Position numbers and translations under genes: made by a program. The notes beneath the pieces were generated by a model that did not search any database, was not told the DNA's origin, and was given only the letters and a program-made list of their open reading frames with translations. Shown piece by piece: positions 5,648-8,590 of a stretch of 8,590 nucleotides of DNA. Each line of letters begins with the position of its first letter. The stretch's first letter is position 1. Location: the NCBI GenBank assembly GCA_027081495.1, contig JALWKJ010000252.1:1-8590 (forward strand). The letters are read 5' to 3'. Origin of the DNA: Campylobacterales bacterium (GTDB lineage: Bacteria > Campylobacterota > Campylobacteria > Campylobacterales > QNZT01).

Positions 5648-7257
5648 ACGCTTTTTCCTTCTTTTTTGGCTTTTTCTTTAGCAAAGAGCGAATTTACATA
5701 ATACTGCTGAGCTACGCCGAATAGATTGTTAACAAACCAATACAGAGTTAACCCCGCCGGGAATGTAACGAAAAAGAACATAAATATCAGCGGCAAAAAC
5801 TTCATGATCTTCTCTTGCATAGGATCGGTAAAATTTGTCGGAGTTATATGCTGCTGCCAAAACATCGTTGCGGCCATCAACACCGGAAGAATAAAATAAG
5901 GATCCATAGCCGATAGATCATGTATCCAGCCTGTCCAAGGGGCGTGTTTTAACTCTACGGCGTTTAGCAAGACGCGATATATCGCAAAAAATACCGGAAT
6001 CTGAAGCAGCATAGGCAAACATCCGCCCATTGGGTTGGCATTGTGCTTTTTATACAACTCCATCATTTTGGCGTTCATTTTTTGTGGATCGCCTTTATAT
6101 TTCTTTTGAATCTCTTTTACTTTCGGAGAGAGCTCTTTTAATCTATTCATAGATACCATGCCTTTGTATGTCAAAGGAAAAAGCACTAATCTCAATAGTA
6201 TCGTTATTATTACGATAGCCCAACCCCAGTTGCCGACAAAGTTATAAATCGATTTTAAAAGTATAAACATAGGCTTTGCCAAAAATGTAAAAAATCCATA
6301 CTCTATTATATCGGACATTCTCGGATCGATCGAGTTTAATTTATCATGCTCCTTCGCGCCCGCGTAACCGCTTAACTCCAGCGAACCCGATCCTCTGACA
6401 AACGCCAGAGGATCGTCGTTTGCGTCTTTTGTTATATATACATCGAAACCGTTTTTAAAATCGTAAAACGAAGTCGTAAAATACCTATCGTTTGCCGCCA
6501 AAATATTGGCTTTCATAAAAACTTCGTTTCCTTTCGCGTCGCCGTCTTCTATCGTTTCGATAGTGCCGTCGGCTTTTCGTATCAGAACTCCTTTGAAAGT
6601 GTACATATCCGCATGTTGATCGGGTCTAAAACCGGGACTTATATAATACTCTACATCTTTATTTAACGAGACTAAAATTTTGTAAGTTCCGTTTGGCAAA
6701 AAAGTGATCTTCTTATTTACGGTTACTTTGCTCAATTTTTGAGTAAGCGTAACGCTCATCTCTTTATCGGTTACGATAACGGAATCTTTATCGGCGGTAT
6801 ATGGCGTTTTGAAAGCTTCATCGTTTAAAGTCGGATCGCTAAAACGAATTTCAAACGGTTTTACCGGCGCGGCGGCGGATACTAGATTTGGAAGTTCTCC
6901 CTCTTGAGTTTTAAATTTCTCTATCAAAACCTCGAATTTCGAAAATCTTCCAAGAGAATCGATTTGCGCTTGAAAAGCGTCGGTTTTTATATTGACGATA
7001 TTATCTAGCGAACTTAAACCGCTTTTTTGTGAAATGTCGTTTTGAGGAGCGCTTTTTGAAACGGGCGCGCTTTTATCCGAAATAGCCGGCGCGGCGTTAT
7101 TGTTGATTTTATTTGCCGACTGCGTCGTTTGCGTCTGATTTATATCGCGCTTTATCGGAGTCGGTTTTGGAACCGTTAAATCATAAACTATAAAAAATAA
7201 AAAGCTAAGTGCAATCGCGAGTATCATGCGTTGCTGTTGTGTCATTTTGTCAAGCAA
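5644..7257 (-). CDS. yidC: membrane protein insertase YidC
   Basis: 537 residues from the preferred TTG start. YidC inserts and folds inner-membrane proteins, alone or with SecYEG. Residues 10-27 are the first transmembrane helix, characteristic of Gram-negative YidC. A large periplasmic domain (about 28-325) follows, with an Asn/Ala/Ser-rich linker first. The conserved core has hydrophobic segments at about 341-363, 414-431, 444-459 and 484-521. It carries the groove arginine (Arg356 in ILLRLVLFPLT) and a charged coiled cytoplasmic loop (370-409). The NPMGGCLPMLLQIPVF motif is typical of YidC. The open frame extends to a TTG at 7320, but that overlaps yidD by 61 bases. AAGGA (7265-7269) is seven bases before the TTG at 7257 and nineteen before the ATG at 7245, which favours TTG; the ATG is the main alternative. 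Confidence 0.95.
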   Translation of the reverse strand: MLDKMTQQQRMILAIALSFLFFIVYDLTVPKPTPIKRDINQTQTTQSANKINNNAAPAISDKSAPVSKSAPQNDISQKSGLSSLDNIVNIKTDAFQAQIDSLGRFSKFEVLIEKFKTQEGELPNLVSAAAPVKPFEIRFSDPTLNDEAFKTPYTADKDSVIVTDKEMSVTLTQKLSKVTVNKKITFLPNGTYKILVSLNKDVEYYISPGFRPDQHADMYTFKGVLIRKADGTIETIEDGDAKGNEVFMKANILAANDRYFTTSFYDFKNGFDVYITKDANDDPLAFVRGSGSLELSGYAGAKEHDKLNSIDPRMSDIIEYGFFTFLAKPMFILLKSIYNFVGNWGWAIVIITILLRLVLFPLTYKGMVSMNRLKELSPKVKEIQKKYKGDPQKMNAKMMELYKKHNANPMGGCLPMLLQIPVFFAIYRVLLNAVELKHAPWTGWIHDLSAMDPYFILPVLMAATMFWQQHITPTNFTDPMQEKIMKFLPLIFMFFFVTFPAGLTLYWFVNNLFGVAQQYYVNSLFAKEKAKKEGKSV

Positions 7258-7259
7258 AG

Positions 7260-7598
7260 TCAATTCCTTTTGAATGTTTTGATAAGATAAAAATAGTCGC
7301 CCTCTTTTGGAACAAACCAAAATTGTACAATAATCTTTTTTGCATCTGCGTTATGATAACAAACTCTCTTAGAATTTAAGCTCTTTTTTACAACGGGATA
7401 GTCTATTCCGCCTCTAAAAAGCTGATTGCACCGAAGAATTCTAAACAGACTTAGCCCAAAGGCTTTAAAGAGAGAATTTTTTTCAAACTGCCATTTCGCA
7501 TACTCCGAGCAGGTTGGATAATATCTGCAGCTGCCGTAACTAAACAGCGTAAAAAATTTTTGATAAAGAGTTAAAAAAAACAGTGCGATCTTTTTCAT
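7260..7598 (-). CDS. yidD: membrane protein insertion efficiency factor YidD
   Basis: 112 residues. The small DUF37/YidD family is recognised by CRYYPTCSEYA (24-34) and RILRCNQLFRGGIDYP (53-68), including Cys24, Cys30 and Cys57. An N-terminal amphipathic stretch (1-20) would lie on the inner membrane. In E. coli YidD aids YidC-dependent insertion. The core ends near residue 75; a Lys-rich extension of about 37 residues follows, which I recall as usual in Campylobacter homologues. The ATG directly follows the rnpA stop (TAGATG), and its own stop is two bases before the preferred yidC start. Confidence 0.93.
   Translation of the reverse strand: MKKIALFFLTLYQKFFTLFSYGSCRYYPTCSEYAKWQFEKNSLFKAFGLSLFRILRCNQLFRGGIDYPVVKKSLNSKRVCYHNADAKKIIVQFWFVPKEGDYFYLIKTFKRN
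7265..7269 (-). promoter_or_regulatory. ribosome binding site deciding the yidC start
   Basis: AAGGA on the minus strand, inside the last codons of yidD, ends seven bases before TTG at 7257. The first ATG (7245) is nineteen bases away, too far for normal pairing, so this site argues for TTG initiation and for coupling to yidD termination. Confidence 0.6.
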
Positions 7599-7937
7599 CT
7601 ACTCTTTTAGCGCTCCTATTTTTTTCAGCGCGTAACGAATATCTTTTTTTAAATGCTCATATTCCATATCCAAAATATCTTTTTTGGCTACAAATATAAA
7701 AACTCCCTCGCCTATCTTTTCGTGCAACTCGACAAAAACGGCGCGAAGGCGTCTTTTCGCAAAATTTCTCTTTACGGCGTTGCCGATTTTCTTGCTAACC
7801 GTAAAACCGACCTTTTTATACTTTTGTTTTTTAAAAAAAACTATGCAAGAGCGAACATGCTTTTTTGCCGAGTTATTGTAAAAATATCTAAATTCAGAGT
7901 TTGTTTTAAGAGTTCTAAAATCCTTTAAACGGCTAAT
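7599..7937 (-). CDS. rnpA: ribonuclease P protein component, apparent ATT start
   Basis: 112 codons, the usual length. The protein assists the catalytic RNase P RNA in trimming tRNA 5' leaders. Seen in sequence: KTNSEFRYFYNNSAKK at the N terminus, KKVGFTVSKKIGNAVKRNFA (41-60) with KRRLR following, and a C-terminal helix (LKKDIRYALKK). This matches the RnpA fold, but the canonical RNRxKR box reads RNFAKR, with Phe59 instead of Arg. The frame is closed by TAG at 7944-7946. After that stop the only codon accepted as a bacterial start before the conserved region is ATT at 7937. It has AAAGGG (7947-7952) nine bases upstream and lies inside rpmH, giving a 13-base overlap. Because it lacks a normal start, simple ORF callers would miss it. 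A sequencing error or frameshift from rpmH are alternatives. The stop abuts the yidD ATG. Confidence 0.88.
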   Translation of the reverse strand: MSRLKDFRTLKTNSEFRYFYNNSAKKHVRSCIVFFKKQKYKKVGFTVSKKIGNAVKRNFAKRRLRAVFVELHEKIGEGVFIFVAKKDILDMEYEHLKKDIRYALKKIGALKE

Positions 7938-8059
7938 CTTTTTCTACCCTTTGCTCTTCTTGAGCGAATAACTCTTCTTCCGTTTTTGGTTTTCATTCTA
8001 GCTCTGAAACCATGCGTTCTTTTTCTTGGGGTATTGTGCGGTTGATATGTTCTTTTCAT
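7925..8059 (-). CDS. rpmH: 50S ribosomal protein L34
   Basis: 44 residues, too short for most ORF filters. The sequence begins MKRTYQPHNTPRKRTHGFRA, continues RMKTKNGRRVIRSRRAKGRK and ends RLAV, a near-canonical L34 (KRTYQP, THGFR.RM.T..GR.V...RR.KGRK). It is a very basic protein of the large ribosomal subunit. AAGGA lies eight bases before the ATG. It is first in the operon with rnpA, the order found in most bacteria, and the two genes overlap. Confidence 0.97.
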   Translation of the reverse strand: MKRTYQPHNTPRKRTHGFRARMKTKNGRRVIRSRRAKGRKRLAV

Positions 8060-8089
8060 TCTATTTTTCCTTATTTTATCTATTTTTGA

Positions 8090-8125
8090 GCATCGCAAAG
8101 CCCCTCTTTAGGACCTGCGTGATGC
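8090..8125 (-). ncRNA. hairpin in the rpmH leader (cis element, unassigned)
   Basis: GCATC (8090-8094) pairs with GATGC (8121-8125) and GCA (8095-8097) with TGC (8116-8118), leaving a two-base bulge. GCCC/GGGC-like pairs (8100-8104 with 8111-8114, one G.U) could extend the stem inside. It lies 30 bases upstream of rpmH and downstream of a probable -10 element, so it would be in the mRNA leader. No T run follows, so it is not an obvious terminator. It matches no riboswitch I know. Confidence 0.4.
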
Positions 8126-8138
8126 CGTTTGGTTGCGG

Positions 8139-8150
8139 ATTGTACAAAAA
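8139..8150 (-). promoter_or_regulatory. probable housekeeping promoter of the rpmH-mnmE operon
   Basis: On the minus strand TTTTTGTACAAT combines a T-rich stretch with a TACAAT -10 hexamer, the arrangement typical of Campylobacterota sigma-70 promoters, which often lack a clear -35. The start would fall near 8132, giving a leader of about 70 bases. It lies in the 106-base gap between the 76-codon gene and rpmH, where a promoter is expected. Confidence 0.5.
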
Positions 8151-8165
8151 GAGAGCTTAAAATAG

Positions 8166-8396
8166 TTATAAAGCCTCTTTCGCCTCTTTTAAAGCCTCTA
8201 TAAGTTCATCCAGATTCTCATACGGTATATGAGCTTTCCAATCGGGTTCTTCGGAATCCGCCTTTAACGATATACCTATACTTACTACGGGTTTTGAACC
8301 CTGTCCGTAAGGCTCTTCGATTTTACATATGGAGATCTCTCCGTCTTTTGTTCCCGCTAATCTGAAAGATTTTAATATTTTATTTTTTCCACTCAT
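8166..8396 (-). CDS. conserved-looking 76-residue protein of unknown function
   Basis: I do not recognise this family with confidence. The protein has a basic N terminus (MSGKNKILKSFRLAG), a middle that looks beta-rich (GEISICKIEEPYG, KPVVSIGISLK), a Trp-containing strand (PDWKAHIPYENL) and a strongly acidic C-terminal helix (DELIEALKEAKEAL). It has no signal peptide or membrane segment, so it is probably cytoplasmic. The strand-then-helix plan loosely resembles small ssDNA-binding PC4/YdbC-type domains, but that is a guess. Coding status is supported by the GAGGA five bases before the ATG, the 11-base gap after lpxD and codon use like its neighbours. It is likely co-transcribed with lpxD. 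Confidence 0.75.
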   Translation of the reverse strand: MSGKNKILKSFRLAGTKDGEISICKIEEPYGQGSKPVVSIGISLKADSEEPDWKAHIPYENLDELIEALKEAKEAL

Positions 8397-8407
8397 GTTT
8401 TTCCTCT

Positions 8408-8590
8408 TTAACTTTTTAATAATTTTGCGATTTTCGCCTGTAATTTAAGCCACTCTTTGTGCCTAATCAGCGGAAAACCGCTATAGATATCCTTTTTTTT
8501 CACCGATTTCGTTACGCCGCCTCTTGCCGCGATCGTAACGAAATCGCCGATCTCAAGATGTCCCGCCGTTGCGCTTTGTCCGCCCATGAC
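8408..8590 (-). CDS. lpxD: C-terminal end of UDP-3-O-acylglucosamine N-acyltransferase LpxD (5' end outside window)
   Basis: The last 60 codons of a gene running off the right edge. The end of a left-handed beta helix is visible (VMGGQSATAGHLEIGDFVTI, AARGGVTKSV) followed by YSGFPLIRHKEWLK and a short C-terminal helix, which is characteristic of LpxD. LpxD adds the second 3-hydroxyacyl chain to UDP-glucosamine in lipid A synthesis, in the cytoplasm, using acyl-ACP. LpxA shares the hexapeptide helix but has a different, larger C-terminal helical domain, so LpxD is favoured. Hexapeptide repeats further upstream are outside the window. Confidence 0.85.
   Translation of the reverse strand, partial: VMGGQSATAGHLEIGDFVTIAARGGVTKSVKKKDIYSGFPLIRHKEWLKLQAKIAKLLKS

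Noticed and set aside
7258..7320. Longer yidC from TTG at 7320
   Set aside because: It would overlap yidD by 61 bases and add polar residues before the first membrane helix; AAGGA points to the TTG at 7257.
7653..7928. Plus-strand frames at 7653-7928 and 7684-7881
   Set aside because: They are antisense shadows of rnpA, whose RnpA signature on the minus strand is clear despite its missing ATG.

Overview
The window looks like chromosomal DNA of a member of the Campylobacterota (Epsilonproteobacteria). It is AT-rich, and the minus-strand order lpxD - small ORF - rpmH - rnpA - yidD - yidC - jag - mnmE, the Campylobacter-like sequences of these proteins, and a stand-alone flgH behind a sigma-54-type promoter all fit that phylum. 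I cannot fix the genus. Most of the content is conserved core genome. I see no CRISPR array, insertion sequence, prophage, tRNA or rRNA.

Layout. Positions 1-213 (+) carry the 3' end of a gene that is probably mfd. Positions 187-284 hold two back-to-back inverted repeats at the convergent junction with the next gene. Positions 292-1392 (-) encode an envelope lipoprotein with eight 23-residue repeats and a C-terminal peptidoglycan-binding domain. Positions 1393-1574 are a divergent regulatory region with a 33-bp inverted repeat and a close match to a -24/-12 promoter facing flgH (1575-2294, +), the flagellar L-ring lipoprotein. rmuC (2329-3549, +) follows and converges on mnmE across a 62-bp AT-rich gap.

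Positions 3612-8059 (-) form one tightly packed operon read from right to left: rpmH (ribosomal protein L34), rnpA (RNase P protein), yidD and yidC (membrane-protein insertion), jag (KH-domain RNA-binding protein) and mnmE (tRNA-modification GTPase). Every junction overlaps or is within a few bases. This links ribosome and tRNA maturation with insertion of nascent membrane proteins. A good -10-like element and a structured leader precede rpmH. Further upstream are a 76-codon gene of unknown function (8166-8396) and the 3' end of lpxD (8408-8590), both on the minus strand.

The main oddity is start-codon use in the operon. rnpA has no ATG, GTG or TTG anywhere it could start and seems to begin at ATT inside rpmH. 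yidC is best started at TTG. mnmE has only TTG, ATT or ATA available. RnpA also has Phe in place of the second Arg of its RNR signature, and the Jag C-terminal domain lacks the Arg and His that name the R3H domain. I do not see a clearly new multi-gene system; the least characterised pieces are the repeat lipoprotein and the 76-residue protein.
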